A DNA stretch of 64,000 nucleotides from Terrabacter sp. Root181 (GCF_001428505.1 NZ_LMHU01000001.1:459055-523054); one strand, 5' to 3'. Positions 42,118-50,971 are shown, counted from the first letter of the stretch. Notes: generated by a model from the sequence alone, not told the origin. Numbers and translations: made by a program.

Positions 42118-42663
42118 GTGGGTGTCTTCGGCGGCATGTTCGGCGCCTTCATGTACGCCGAGCCGCTCCTGACCAGGGTGACCGGCTTCGACGAGTCGGC
42201 GGTGCCGTGGCTGCTCGTCCTCTTCGGTGTCGGCCTCTTCGCGGGCAACCTGCTGGGTGGTCACTGGGCCGACCGCGCCCTGACCCGCACGCTCGTCGTG
42301 CTGACGCTCGCCCTCGCGGTGTCGCTCGTCGCGTTCGCGCTGCTGTCGGGCAGCATGCTCGGCTCGGCGGCGATGCTGCTCGCGATGGGATTCTCGGCTT
42401 CGCGACGGTGCCAGGCCTGCAGATGCGGGTCCTCGCCCACGCCTCCGGGCCCCGACCATGGCGTCCTCGGCCAACATCGCCGCCTTCAACGTCGGCAACT
42501 TCCTCGGTGTCTGGGTCTCGGGCCTCGCCATCGGTGCCGGTCTCGGCTGGACCTCGCCGCTGTGGGTCGGCGCCGGCTTCACCACGCTCGGCCTCCTCGT
42601 CCTGCTCGCCGCCACCCGCACCGTCGGTCAGAGCGCCGCGGCCGCCGACCGGCCGGCGGTGCG
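42118..42663 (+). pseudogene. Decayed MFS transporter (C-terminal half, two frameshifts)
   Basis: The three plus frames in succession encode consecutive parts of a DHA1-like MFS protein: 'GVFGGMFGAFMYAEPLLTRV' and 'LFGVGLFAGNLLGGHWADRA' to about 42400 in frame one, 'LGFATVPGLQMRVLAHASG' to about 42450 in a second frame, then 'MASSANIAAFNVGNFLGVWV' and 'GLGWTSPLWVGAGF' to 42663 in the third. The N-terminal half (about helices 1-6) is missing. Two frameshifts plus truncation mean it is not functional. Its tail overlaps the convergent flavoprotein gene. Confidence 0.8.
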
Positions 42664-44274
42664 GCCGCTGAAGAGGCAGCCGCCGAGGAAGGTGCCCTCG
42701 AGGGAGTTGTAGCCGTGCATGCCGCCGCCGCCGAAGCCGCTCACCTCGCCCGCGGCGTACACCCCCGGCAGCGGCTCGCCACCGGCACGCAGCACCCGCC
42801 CGGCGAGGTCGGTCTCGAGGCCGCCGAGCGTCTTGCGGGTGAGGATGTTGAGGCGCACCGCGATGAGGGGTCCCGCCTTGGGGTCGAGCAGCTTGTGCGG
42901 GCTCGCGACGCGGATCAGCTTGTCGCCGCGGTAGTTCCGCGCGCCGCGCATCGCGGTGACCTGCGCGTCCTTGGTGAAGTCGTTGTCCATCTCGTTGTCA
43001 CGCGCGACGATCGTGCGCCGCAGTGACTCGAGGTCGATGAGGTCGTCACCGGTGAGCGCGTTCATGCCCCGGACGAGCTCGTCGAGGGTGTCGGCGACGA
43101 CGAAGTCCTCGCCGTGGCGCTTGAACGCCTCGACCGGCGCCGGTGCGCCCTTGCGGGCCCGCCCGAGGACCTGTCTGACGTCCTTGCCGGTGAGGTCGGG
43201 GTTCTGCTCCGAGCCGGAGAGGGCGAACTCCTTCTCGATGATGCGCTGGGTCAGCACGAACCACGAGTAGTCGTGCCCGCTGCGCATGATGTGGCCCAGC
43301 GTGCCGAGCGTGTCGAAGCCGGGGAAGTAGGGCGCCGGGAAGCGTCTGCCGCGGGCGTCGACCCACAGGGACGAGGGCCCGGGCAGGATGCGGATGCCGT
43401 GGTTGTCCCACACGGGGTCCCAGTTGCGCAGGCCCTCGGTGTAGTGCCACATCCGGTCGGGGTTGATGACGTTGCCCCCCGCGGCCTGCGTGATGCCGAG
43501 CATCCGCCCGTCGACGTGCGCGGGGACACCGGCCACCATGCGCGCCGGCGGCGTGCCGAGCCGCTCGGGCCAGGCGCGGCGCACGAGCTCGTGGTCGCCG
43601 CCGATGCCCCCGCTCGTCACGATGACGGCCTGGGCCGTGATCTCGAAGTCGCCGACCTCCTCCCGGCTGCTCGGCCGACCACGGTCGACGCCGTCGGGCG
43701 CCAGGAGGCGACCGCGTACGCCCGTGACGGTGCCCGCGGTCGAGACGAGCTCGTCGACGCGGTGGCGGAAGGCGAAGGTGACGCGGCCGCTCGCCACGGC
43801 CGCGCGGACCCGTCGCTCGAAGGGCTCGACGAGCCCGGGCCCCGTGCCCCACGTGATGTGGAAGCGCGGCACCGAGTTGCCGTGGCCGTCGGCCCGGCCG
43901 TCGCCGCGCTCGGCCCAGCCGACGACGGGGAAGAGGCGGTGCCCCTGCTCGTGCAGCCACGACCGCTTCTCGCCGGCCGCGAAGTAGAGGTAGGCCTCGG
44001 CCCACTTGCGGGGCCAGAAGTCCTCGTCACGGTCGAACTGTGCCGAGCCCATCCAGTCCTGGGTCGCGAGCTCGAGGCTGTCCTTGATTCCCATCCGCCG
44101 CTGCTCGGGGCTGTCGACGAGGAAGAGCCCGCCGAAGCTCCAGAAGGCCTGGCCGCCGAGCGACTGCTCACCCTCCTGGTCGACGAGCACGACCCGCTTG
44201 CCGCGGTCGGCGAGCTCTGCGGTGGCGACGAGACCGGCCAGACCGGCTCCCACGACGACGACGTCGGCTTCCAT
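42628..44274 (-). CDS. FAD-binding dehydrogenase (3-ketosteroid-dehydrogenase/fumarate-reductase flavoprotein fold)
   Basis: A 548-residue flavoprotein. 'ADVVVVGAGLAGLVATAELA' is the N-terminal FAD dinucleotide loop, and 'GVYAAGEVSGFGGGGMHGYN' with 'SLEGTFLGGCLFSGRTAG' is the C-terminal FAD-binding segment of the FRD_SDH/KstD superfamily. A cap domain lies between. It is annotated in relatives only as FAD-binding dehydrogenase; the oxidised substrate is not known. No signal peptide. It is intact although its neighbour on the other strand is decayed. Confidence 0.87.
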   Translation of the reverse strand: MEADVVVVGAGLAGLVATAELADRGKRVVLVDQEGEQSLGGQAFWSFGGLFLVDSPEQRRMGIKDSLELATQDWMGSAQFDRDEDFWPRKWAEAYLYFAAGEKRSWLHEQGHRLFPVVGWAERGDGRADGHGNSVPRFHITWGTGPGLVEPFERRVRAAVASGRVTFAFRHRVDELVSTAGTVTGVRGRLLAPDGVDRGRPSSREEVGDFEITAQAVIVTSGGIGGDHELVRRAWPERLGTPPARMVAGVPAHVDGRMLGITQAAGGNVINPDRMWHYTEGLRNWDPVWDNHGIRILPGPSSLWVDARGRRFPAPYFPGFDTLGTLGHIMRSGHDYSWFVLTQRIIEKEFALSGSEQNPDLTGKDVRQVLGRARKGAPAPVEAFKRHGEDFVVADTLDELVRGMNALTGDDLIDLESLRRTIVARDNEMDNDFTKDAQVTAMRGARNYRGDKLIRVASPHKLLDPKAGPLIAVRLNILTRKTLGGLETDLAGRVLRAGGEPLPGVYAAGEVSGFGGGGMHGYNSLEGTFLGGCLFSGRTAGRSAAAAL

Positions 44275-44337
44275 GGTCAGAGCATGCCATCAGTCGTCCG
44301 AGTCGGGGTGCCGGCCGGGTCGGACCGCGTCAACGCC

Positions 44338-44886
44338 TCACTGTCCGGTGGCGCCGTCGATGCACTCCCGGAGCAGGTCCGCGTGGCCACAGTGCCGGGC
44401 GTACTCCTCGATGAGGTGGACGAGGACCTCGCGCAGGTTGATCGGGTTCCTCGGGTCGAGGCTGACGAGATCGAGGGACTCCGCGGCCGCCACGAAGGCG
44501 TCGCCGTTCGCCACCTCCTCGCGCCACCGCGCCCACGCCTCGTCGACGACCTCGTCGTCACCGGTCGCGTCCGTGAAGTCGGCGTCTCGGTCGTCGTCAC
44601 GCCGGTACAGGAAGGACGTGGCCTCGCCGGCCATGACGCGCCGCCACCACGACTGCTCCACCTGGGCGAGGTGGCGCACCAACCCGAGGAGCGACATCGT
44701 CGACGGCGGCACCGACCGCGTCGCGAGCTGCTCCGCCGTCAGGCCCGAGCACTTCAGCTCCAGCGTGAGGCGGTAGTTGGAGAGGTAGTCGAGCAGGGTC
44801 GTGCGCTCGTCGCCGAGCAGCGCCTCCTGCGATCGGGGGTCGTCCTCGGGGTCGACCCACATGTCGGGATACGTCTTTCCGGCCAT
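44338..44886 (-). CDS. DinB/DUF664 family protein (second copy)
   Basis: A 182-residue DinB-fold protein. '[20 protein letters not shown]' carries the first His and '[20 protein letters not shown]' the second and third, closely matching the copy at 16905. The C-terminal 'ECIDGATGQ' is likewise similar to 'EAVDGVTGE' there, so the two are paralogues. Probably a metal-dependent, thiol-using transferase. Its start lies 128 bases from the divergent clpP gene. Confidence 0.85.
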   Translation of the reverse strand: MAGKTYPDMWVDPEDDPRSQEALLGDERTTLLDYLSNYRLTLELKCSGLTAEQLATRSVPPSTMSLLGLVRHLAQVEQSWWRRVMAGEATSFLYRRDDDRDADFTDATGDDEVVDEAWARWREEVANGDAFVAAAESLDLVSLDPRNPINLREVLVHLIEEYARHCGHADLLRECIDGATGQ

Positions 44887-44939
44887 GCGCCCATCGTGGT
44901 GGCAGCGGACGGCGCGCGCCAACGGGATATCGCCCGGGC

Positions 44940-44965
44940 GGCATACGCTGTCGGCGAATCTGCCC
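44940..44965. promoter_or_regulatory. ClgR-type box upstream of the ClpP pair
   Basis: The core TACGCTGTCGGCGAA matches the actinobacterial ClgR consensus WCGCYNANRGCGWW at all but one position. The whole block is nearly identical to 50972-50996 before the ClgR-like gene. It lies 50 bases before the ATG at 45015. Confidence 0.65.
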
Positions 44966-44973
44966 GCGGCAGA
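44959..44973. promoter_or_regulatory. Palindrome TCTGCC-N3-GGCAGA upstream of the ClpP pair
   Basis: Perfect six-base arms with spacer CGC, overlapping the right end of the ClgR box. It could be a second regulator site or part of an extended operator. It is 41 bases upstream of the ATG. Confidence 0.5.
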
Positions 44974-45014
44974 GCGGGACTCCCTGTCGTGTGAACCGGG
45001 GTCACGCTGGGTGC

Positions 45015-45623
45015 ATGACCGACTCACTCATGCCAGGACCGCTCGACGACCAGCTCTCGATGCAGCTGCTCCACCAGCGGATCATCGTCCTCGGGGCGGA
45101 GGTCGACGACCCGGTCGCCAACCGGATCACCGCCCAGCTGCTCCTGCTCTCGGCCCGGGACCCGCGCGCCGACATCAGCCTCTACGTCAACAGCCCCGGC
45201 GGCTCCGTCACCGCCGGGCTCGCGATCTACGACACGATGCGGGTCATCCCCAACGACGTCTCCACTCTCGCAGTGGGATTCGCGGCATCGATGGGCCAGT
45301 TCCTCCTCGGTGCCGGCACCCCCGGCAAGCGCTACGCGCTGCCCAACGCTCGGATCATGATGCACCAGCCGTCCGCCGGCATCCAGGGCACCGCGGCCGA
45401 CGTCGAGGTCCAGGCCGCCAACCTCAAGGCGGTCAAGCGCCGGGTCAACGAGCTGCAGGCCGAGCACACGGGGCAGACCGTCGAGCAGATCACCCGCGAC
45501 AGCGAGCGCGACCGCTGGTTCAGTGCGGAGGAGGCGGCGGCATACGGCATCGTCGACCACGTCGTCAGCGCCCTCGCGGACGTCCGTCCCGGCGGGGCCG
45601 AGCGCAAGGTGGGCCTGCGGTGA
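45015..45623 (+). CDS. clpP: ATP-dependent Clp protease proteolytic subunit
   Basis: A 202-residue ClpP with a complete triad: Ser92 in 'GFAASMGQ', His117 in 'MMHQPSAG' and Asp166 in '[10 protein letters not shown]', spaced exactly as in well-studied ClpP. '[20 protein letters not shown]' is the handle and active-site strand. The N-terminus is short, so little propeptide is present. It overlaps a second clpP by four bases (GTGA). Neither clpX nor tig is nearby, so this is an extra ClpP pair separate from the usual clpP-clpX locus. Confidence 0.92.
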   Translation: MTDSLMPGPLDDQLSMQLLHQRIIVLGAEVDDPVANRITAQLLLLSARDPRADISLYVNSPGGSVTAGLAIYDTMRVIPNDVSTLAVGFAASMGQFLLGAGTPGKRYALPNARIMMHQPSAGIQGTAADVEVQAANLKAVKRRVNELQAEHTGQTVEQITRDSERDRWFSAEEAAAYGIVDHVVSALADVRPGGAERKVGLR

Positions 45624-46231
45624 GCAGCTACACGATCCCCTACGTCATCGAGCGCACACCGGCGGGCGAGCGCAGCTTCGACATCTACAGCCGGCTGCTC
45701 CAGGAGCGGATCATCTTCGTGGGCACCGAGATCGACGACGGGGTCGCCAACGTCGTCATGGCCCAGCTGCTCCACCTCTCCTACGTCGCCCCCGACCGCG
45801 AGGTGTCCCTCTACGTCAACAGCCCCGGCGGTTCGTTCACCGCGCTCATGGCCGTCTACGACACGATGCAGCTCGTCCAGTCCCCCGTCGCGACCTTCTG
45901 CCTCGGGCAGGCGGCCTCGGCGGCCGCGGTGCTGCTCGCGGCCGGTGAGCCGGGCCGCCGCTTCGCCCTGCGCCACTCGCGGGTCCTGCTGCACCAGCCC
46001 TCCGCCGGCGGCCAGGGGACGGTGAGCGACCTCGCGCTCCAGGCCGACGAGCTGCTCCGGGTGCGTGCGCAGGTCGAGGAGGTGCTGAGTCACCACACCG
46101 GGCGCTCGATCGACCAGCTGCGCCTCGACACCGACCGCGACAAGGTGCTGACGGCCCAGCAGGCCGTGGAGTTCGGGATCGTCGACCACGTCATCGAGCG
46201 AGCCACGGAGGCGGTGCCGGTCGGGCGGTGA
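45620..46231 (+). CDS. clpP: ATP-dependent Clp protease proteolytic subunit (partner)
   Basis: A 203-residue ClpP paralogue with Ser100 ('[11 protein letters not shown]'), His125 ('[11 protein letters not shown]') and Asp174 ('[10 protein letters not shown]'). The nucleophile context '[14 protein letters not shown]' fits the ClpP2/ClpP4-like class, which pairs with the first type to form a mixed tetradecamer. The N-terminal '[20 protein letters not shown]' is typical of that class. GTG start inside the upstream stop makes translation coupled. Likely active only as a hetero-oligomer with the 45015 product. Confidence 0.92.
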   Translation: MSSYTIPYVIERTPAGERSFDIYSRLLQERIIFVGTEIDDGVANVVMAQLLHLSYVAPDREVSLYVNSPGGSFTALMAVYDTMQLVQSPVATFCLGQAASAAAVLLAAGEPGRRFALRHSRVLLHQPSAGGQGTVSDLALQADELLRVRAQVEEVLSHHTGRSIDQLRLDTDRDKVLTAQQAVEFGIVDHVIERATEAVPVGR

Positions 46232-46420
46232 GGAGGACGGGTCGATTCCGTGGACAGGCCCCGGCGCGCGGTGCAAGAGTGCTCAGTGCAAGGCCGAGTG
46301 ACCCGGCGCCGAGGGCCCTCAGGTGTTCTTTCTCCATCCCTCGCCCGCCCCCGGCCCGCCCACCGTCCGACAGCGACGGGTGATGCCCCGGACGGGCTCC
46401 ACTTCCTCGAAGGGGAGCTC

Positions 46421-48520
46421 ATGGCTGGTCCACGTAGGTCGCGCCTCATGCGCATCAGTTCCATCTCCGTCCCGATCCTCGCCCTCGCCGCCCTCGGGCT
46501 GCCGGCGACCCAGGCCCAGGCCGAGTCCGGCTCGAGCGCTCACCTCGTCGGCACGTCTGCCGCGGCGACCGGGGCCTTCACCCCGTCCGGCTCCGGCGAC
46601 GTCACCGACGAGGAGTTCATGGGTGAGCCCGACGACGCCGACGGCGACGCCGGGCCCGACCCCTATCCCGGCACCATCACCGACCGCAGCCTGTCCGACG
46701 GGCACGGCAGCAGCCACTCCATCTCCGTCAAGAGCGGGCAGAAGGCCAAGTCCAACCCGCAGCTCGGGACGTCCTTCGAGGGCCTGAACCTCTTCCAGCA
46801 GAGGTACGCCCGCGGTGGCAACCAGTTCACCGTCGAGCCGCCCGACCAGGCTCTCTGCGTCGGCAACGGCTACGTCCTCGAGGCCGTCAACGACGTGCTC
46901 AACGTCTACGACAAGCACGGCACCTCGGTCCTGCCGGACAACACGGCGACGAACGTCGTCAGCGGCTTCCCGACCGACGTCGGCCACGCCGTCGACCTCA
47001 ACTCGTTCTTCGGCTACGCCCCGGCGATCAACCGGTCCACCGGCGTCCGCGCCCAGAGCATCACCGACCCGGTCTGCCTCTTCGACGCCGCCACGCAGCG
47101 CTTCTTCGTCGCGGTCCTCACCCTGGAGACGACCCCGGCCGGCGCTCTCACCCTCCAGAACCACATCGACGTCGCCGTGAGCCGCACGGCCGACCCGCGG
47201 GGGACGTGGAACATCTTCACGTTCGACGTGACCGGCGACGGCACCAACACCGGCGGCGCCAACGCCGGCCCCTACCTCGGCGACTACCCCCACATCGGGG
47301 CCGACGCCAACGGCATCTACGTCACGACGAACGCCTACCCGTGGAACCACAACGGGTTCGCCGGAGCCCAGATCTACGCCCTGTCCAAGGCGCAGCTGGC
47401 CGCCGGTGCCCCGACGGTCTCGATGCAGCACATCGACACGTCCGGCTCGGTCCCTCTGCCCAGTGATGCGGGCTCGACACAGCCCGGCTTCACCGTCTGG
47501 CCGGCACAGTCGCCGGGGACGGGCTCCTACGAGCTCGGCGCGAACGGCACGGAGTACCTCCTCAGCTCCACCGCTGCGGACGAGGCGACGCACCCCGTCG
47601 CCGGCACCGGTGGCAGCTACGTGTCGAGCACCGTCGTGGTCTGGGCGCTGACCAACACGGCCTCGCTCGCCTCGGCGACGCCAGCGCTGTCGCTCAGCAA
47701 CAAGGTCGTGCCGTCCGAGACGTACGCCATCCCGCCCAAGACGAAGCAGCCCGGGGCCGGGACCGCGCCGACCACGGCGACGCCGCAGGGCTACTGCATC
47801 AACGACACGACGACGTCGACCATCGCCGGCGTCGGGTGCTGGAGGCTCCTCTTCGGCGCCCAGCCGGCGCACAACGAGGTCGTCTCGACCCCGGACTCCA
47901 ACGACACCCGCATGCAGCAGGTCACGTACGCCAACGGCAAGCTGTGGGGTGCCCTCGACACCGCGCTCAACCCCGAGGGCGGCGCCCAGCGCGCCGGCAT
48001 CGCGTGGTTCGTCGTCAAGCCGTCGGTCGCCACGGGCTCCGTGTCGGCGAAGATGGCGCTGCAGGGCTACCTCGGCAGGGCCGGGGCCGACCTGACCTAC
48101 CCGGCCATCGGCGTCACGCCGAGCGGTCGCGGTGTCATGGCGTTCAGCTACACGGACGCGACGACCTACCCGAGCGCCGGGTATGCCGCCATCGACGGTC
48201 TCGTGGGCACCGGACCCATCTCGGTCGCCGCCGAGGGCAAGGCCACCGACGACGGGTTCACCAGCTACAAGGCGCAGGTCGGCAACCCGCCGCGGACCCG
48301 CTGGGGTGACTACGGCGCGGCCGCGGTCGACGGCAGCTCCGTGTGGATCGCGAGCGAGTACGTCGCCAGCGCGTGCGACTACACGACGTGGGGCGGCCGC
48401 TTCTTCGGGGCCACCACCGGCGACAACAAGCTCGGCACCTGCGCCTCCGCTCCGGGGGCGGCGGGGTCGCGCACCGCGCTCGGCAACTGGTCGACGCGGA
48501 TCAGCCAGGTGACGCCCTAG
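46421..48520 (+). CDS. Large secreted protein, unrecognised (possible beta-propeller)
   Basis: A 699-residue exported protein. AAGGGGAG three bases before the ATG fixes the start. A twin-Arg-free Sec signal ('ISSISVPILALAALGLPATQ') ends near Ala-Gln-Ala at residues 32-34. An acidic Asp/Gly segment follows, then about 560 residues of beta-rich sequence with repeated aromatic and Gly/Asp turns ('NGIYVTTNAYPWNHNGFAGA', 'RTRWGDYGAAAVDGSSVWIA'), compatible with a propeller. Eight or so Cys may form disulfides. I recognise no catalytic motif; it may be a surface-binding or hydrolytic protein. Confidence 0.75.
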   Translation: MAGPRRSRLMRISSISVPILALAALGLPATQAQAESGSSAHLVGTSAAATGAFTPSGSGDVTDEEFMGEPDDADGDAGPDPYPGTITDRSLSDGHGSSHSISVKSGQKAKSNPQLGTSFEGLNLFQQRYARGGNQFTVEPPDQALCVGNGYVLEAVNDVLNVYDKHGTSVLPDNTATNVVSGFPTDVGHAVDLNSFFGYAPAINRSTGVRAQSITDPVCLFDAATQRFFVAVLTLETTPAGALTLQNHIDVAVSRTADPRGTWNIFTFDVTGDGTNTGGANAGPYLGDYPHIGADANGIYVTTNAYPWNHNGFAGAQIYALSKAQLAAGAPTVSMQHIDTSGSVPLPSDAGSTQPGFTVWPAQSPGTGSYELGANGTEYLLSSTAADEATHPVAGTGGSYVSSTVVVWALTNTASLASATPALSLSNKVVPSETYAIPPKTKQPGAGTAPTTATPQGYCINDTTTSTIAGVGCWRLLFGAQPAHNEVVSTPDSNDTRMQQVTYANGKLWGALDTALNPEGGAQRAGIAWFVVKPSVATGSVSAKMALQGYLGRAGADLTYPAIGVTPSGRGVMAFSYTDATTYPSAGYAAIDGLVGTGPISVAAEGKATDDGFTSYKAQVGNPPRTRWGDYGAAAVDGSSVWIASEYVASACDYTTWGGRFFGATTGDNKLGTCASAPGAAGSRTALGNWSTRISQVTP

Positions 48521-48537
48521 CGGCGTCCGCCAGGGAG

Positions 48538-48573
48538 GGGTGACGGTGGCGCAGGGAGGCGCCGCCGTCACCC
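48538..48573 (+). terminator. Hairpin terminator after the secreted-protein gene
   Basis: GGGTGACGGTGGCGC at 48538-48552 pairs with GCGCCGCCGTCACCC at 48559-48573 (one G-U pair), with a six-base loop. It lies 18 bases after the stop codon. No T-tract. Confidence 0.65.
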
Positions 48574-48645
48574 GGACCTGAGCCCTGCCGTGAGGAGTCG
48601 ATGTCCGGACCCGGTGACCGGGTTGTCCGGGGGAGGTACCAGCGC

Positions 48646-48689
48646 GCGCGCCGAGTGCATGGGGAGTGCTCCCCATGCACTCGGCGCGC
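48646..48689. repeat. Perfect 21-bp inverted repeat with a two-base centre
   Basis: Arms at 48646-48666 and 48669-48689 are perfectly complementary; the inner part reads ATGGGGAG-TG-CTCCCCAT and the outer part is GC-rich. The RNA would form an unusually stable hairpin. It lies 64 bases before the M15 peptidase gene, so it may be a second terminator, or a structure in that gene's leader. Confidence 0.7.
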
Positions 48690-48753
48690 AGAACCCGCGC
48701 CACTCGGACACGCTCGGCCTGTAGGGACAGGCAGCTCACGAAAGGGACATCGC

Positions 48754-49503
48754 ATGCGCAGGAACCGACTCACACGCGTCATCGCCGCACTCGCCATCGC
48801 CTTCGGAGGCCTCGGCGTCGCGACCGCCACCGTGACGGCGACGGCACCCACCGCCCATGCCGACGAGTGCTACTCGTGGCCCCGCACGCTGAGCTCCGGC
48901 GCGTCGGGCTCCGACGTGACGCAGCTCCAGATCCGCGTCGCCGGCTGGGTGCCGCGCGGCCAGGTCATGGGCATCGACGGCTCCTTCGGCCCGCAGACCA
49001 CGGCCGCCGTCACGAACTTCCAGAGGGCATACGGCCTCACGGCCGACGGGGTCGCCGGCCCCGCGACGTTCTCGAAGATCTACGCCCTGCAGGACCCCGA
49101 CTGCTCGCCGCTCCACTTCACCTACGCCGAGGCGAGCTACAACTGCGGCCGGGGCTTCACGGGCACGGCGGCCAACAAGGAGAACATGAAGCGCGCCCTG
49201 TGGCGGGCCGAGGCGCTGCGCCACCAGCTCGGCGACCACCCGCTCAAGGTCACGTCGGGCTACCGCGACTCCGCCTGCAACGCCTCTGTCGGTGGTGCGA
49301 GCAACAGCATCCACCTCACGGGCGGCGCCCTCGACCTCGTCCCCGGCGACAGCGCCACCTCGATCTGCAGCATCGCCAAGCAGGCCCGCTACGCCGGCTT
49401 CGGTGGCATCTTCGGTCCGGGCTACCCGGCCCACGACGACCACGCCCACGTCGACATCCGGACGAGCATCGCCTGGGACGCGGACGCATGTGCCGGCTGG
49501 TGA
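48754..49503 (+). CDS. Secreted peptidoglycan-binding M15A-type peptidase
   Basis: A 249-residue exported protein. The signal peptide ('VIAALAIAFGGLGVATATVT') ends at 'AHA' (residue 36). Residues about 45-110 are a peptidoglycan-binding domain type 1 ('GSDVTQLQIRVAGWVP', 'IDGSFGPQTTAAVTNFQRAY'). The C-terminal M15A/DUF882-like peptidase has zinc ligands His187 and Asp194 in 'SIHLTGGALDLVPG' and His230/232 in 'DDHAHVDI'. It probably cuts peptide stems of the cell wall. AAAGGGA precedes the ATG. The next gene, also wall-active, starts 28 bases after its stop. Confidence 0.88.
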   Translation: MRRNRLTRVIAALAIAFGGLGVATATVTATAPTAHADECYSWPRTLSSGASGSDVTQLQIRVAGWVPRGQVMGIDGSFGPQTTAAVTNFQRAYGLTADGVAGPATFSKIYALQDPDCSPLHFTYAEASYNCGRGFTGTAANKENMKRALWRAEALRHQLGDHPLKVTSGYRDSACNASVGGASNSIHLTGGALDLVPGDSATSICSIAKQARYAGFGGIFGPGYPAHDDHAHVDIRTSIAWDADACAGW

Positions 49504-49531
49504 AGGTCGCGGCGGGGGATCGGAGGACCAG

Positions 49532-50485
49532 ATGAAGACCAGCACCGCCCGCAGGACCGTCGCCGGGCTGCTCGCCGGCGTGGCCGTGGCGATCCTCGGC
49601 GTGGTCTCGGCCCCGAGCGCCCTCGCCGCCTCGAACGACGAGATCGCCTTCGACTACTTCGTGTCCAAGGGGCTCACCGAACGCCAGTCCGCCGGCATCG
49701 TCGGCAACCTCATCCAGGAGTCGGGCAGCCCGATCAACCCCTACGCCAACCAGCCCAGCGGACCCGGCATGGGGATCGCGCAGTGGAGCGAGGGCGGCCG
49801 TTGGGACACCGACTCCCGGGACAACGTGGTCTGGTACGCCGGGCTCAGCGCGCGCAGCCGCTACAGCCTCACGGCCCAGCTCGACTTCACGTGGTACGAG
49901 CTGTCGACCTTCTCGGCCTACGGCCTCGCCGACCTGAGGGCGTCGACCTCCGTCAGCACGGCGACGACCGTCTTCATGCAGAAGTTCGAGCGGTGCGGCA
50001 CGTGCGCGACGACCCAGCGCATCGCGTACGCCAACGACGTCCTGTCGAAGTACGGCAGCGGTGGCACGGGCGGCAGCACGACGGAGACGAGCCTGCCGGT
50101 GCTGCGCAGCGGCAGCAGCGGGGCGGCCGTACGCACCGTGCAGTACCTGCTCAGGGCGTCGGGCCGCAGCGTCACCGCCGACGGGTCCTTCGGCCCCGCA
50201 ACGGATTCCGCGGTGCGCAGCTACCAGTCCGCCCACGGGCTGTCCGTCGACGGCGTCGTCGGCGACAACACGTGGTACTCGCTGCTGCCCGTGCTGCGCC
50301 AGGGCGCGAGCGGCGAGGCCGTCAAGGGCCTGCAGCGCGAGCTCGTCGACGCCGGCTACGCGTTGACCGTCGACGGGTCGTTCGGCCCGGCGACGTACTC
50401 GGCGGTGCGGGCCTACCAGACCAAGACCGGGCTGGTCGTCGACGGCGTCGTCGGCAACAACACGTGGGGCAGCCTCATCGACTGA
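49532..50485 (+). CDS. Secreted phage-tail-type lysozyme with two peptidoglycan-binding domains
   Basis: A 317-residue exported protein with a signal peptide ending near Ala-Leu-Ala-Ala (residue 33). Residues about 35-175 match the phage tail lysozyme fold: 'KGLTERQSAGIVGNLIQESG' with the catalytic-type Glu, 'GMGIAQWSEGGRWD' and 'FTWYELSTFSAYGLADLRA'. Two tandem peptidoglycan-binding type 1 domains follow, each with a 'DGSFGPAT' turn and 'GVVGDNTW'/'GVVGNNTW' end. It should cleave glycan strands outside the membrane. It resembles phage endolysin parts used by the host for wall remodelling. Confidence 0.88.
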   Translation: MKTSTARRTVAGLLAGVAVAILGVVSAPSALAASNDEIAFDYFVSKGLTERQSAGIVGNLIQESGSPINPYANQPSGPGMGIAQWSEGGRWDTDSRDNVVWYAGLSARSRYSLTAQLDFTWYELSTFSAYGLADLRASTSVSTATTVFMQKFERCGTCATTQRIAYANDVLSKYGSGGTGGSTTETSLPVLRSGSSGAAVRTVQYLLRASGRSVTADGSFGPATDSAVRSYQSAHGLSVDGVVGDNTWYSLLPVLRQGASGEAVKGLQRELVDAGYALTVDGSFGPATYSAVRAYQTKTGLVVDGVVGNNTWGSLID

Positions 50486-50500
50486 GCCGGCTCCCGTCGC

Positions 50501-50547
50501 CGACGGGTCCGGTGCCGCTCACGCGACGAGCAGCACCGGACCCGTCG
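50501..50547. terminator. Bidirectional hairpin terminator overlapping the clgR 3' end
   Basis: CGACGGGTCCGGTGC (50501-50515) and GCACCGGACCCGTCG (50533-50547) form a perfect 15-bp stem with a 17-base loop. It follows the lysozyme gene and covers the last nine codons of the convergent ClgR-like gene, serving both. Confidence 0.7.
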
Positions 50548-50896
50548 CTGCGTCCGAGGGGGTCGCGATGCTCGACCCGACGCGCGAGGTGAGGTCGAGG
50601 ACGCGGCCACCGGTGCCCTCGGAGGTGAGGTCGCGCAGCTCGCGGTGGGCGGCGCCGACGAGGCCGGTGATGCTGGAGCCGAGGGCGACGCAGACCGCCT
50701 CGAGCACCTCGGACGACGGCTCCTTGAGCCCCCGCTCCACCTCGGAGAGGTAGGCGACCGAGATGCCGGCACGCGCGGCGACCTCGGCGAGGGTGCGTCC
50801 CTGGCGGGTGCGCAGGCCGCGCAGGAGGCGTCCGTAGACCTCGCGCAACAGCGGCGTCCGGAGGGTGGTCTGGGGGCGCGGGGCGAGCTGGGTCAT
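50519..50896 (-). CDS. clgR: ClgR/PopR-type XRE transcriptional activator
   Basis: A 125-residue XRE regulator. '[20 protein letters not shown]' followed by '[20 protein letters not shown]' and '[16 protein letters not shown]' matches ClgR closely, including the YLSE-(V/I)ERG-xKE-xSSEVL block. ClgR activates clp protease genes and is itself destroyed by ClpP; this protein ends 'GPVLLVA', a small hydrophobic C-terminus suited to such turnover. A ClgR box lies 76 bases upstream of its own ATG and another before the ClpP pair at 45015. Confidence 0.85.
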   Translation of the reverse strand: MTQLAPRPQTTLRTPLLREVYGRLLRGLRTRQGRTLAEVAARAGISVAYLSEVERGLKEPSSEVLEAVCVALGSSITGLVGAAHRELRDLTSEGTGGRVLDLTSRVGSSIATPSDAATGPVLLVA

Positions 50897-50971
50897 GGCG
50901 GTCTCCGATCTCGGTGCGTCCGTCCAGCGTCGCACGCGAGCGCTCGGAACGTGCCGACTGCGGCGACGGAT

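Noticed and set aside
46238-46262. A third ECF42-type promoter (GGTCGATTCC)
   Set aside because: First base of TGTCGA is changed and GTTCGT is absent at the ten-base spacing.
48521-48753. c-di-AMP (ydaO) riboswitch before the wall-hydrolase genes
   Set aside because: Such riboswitches precede similar genes in other actinobacteria, but I could not find the conserved core; only strong hairpins are seen. A covariance-model search would decide.
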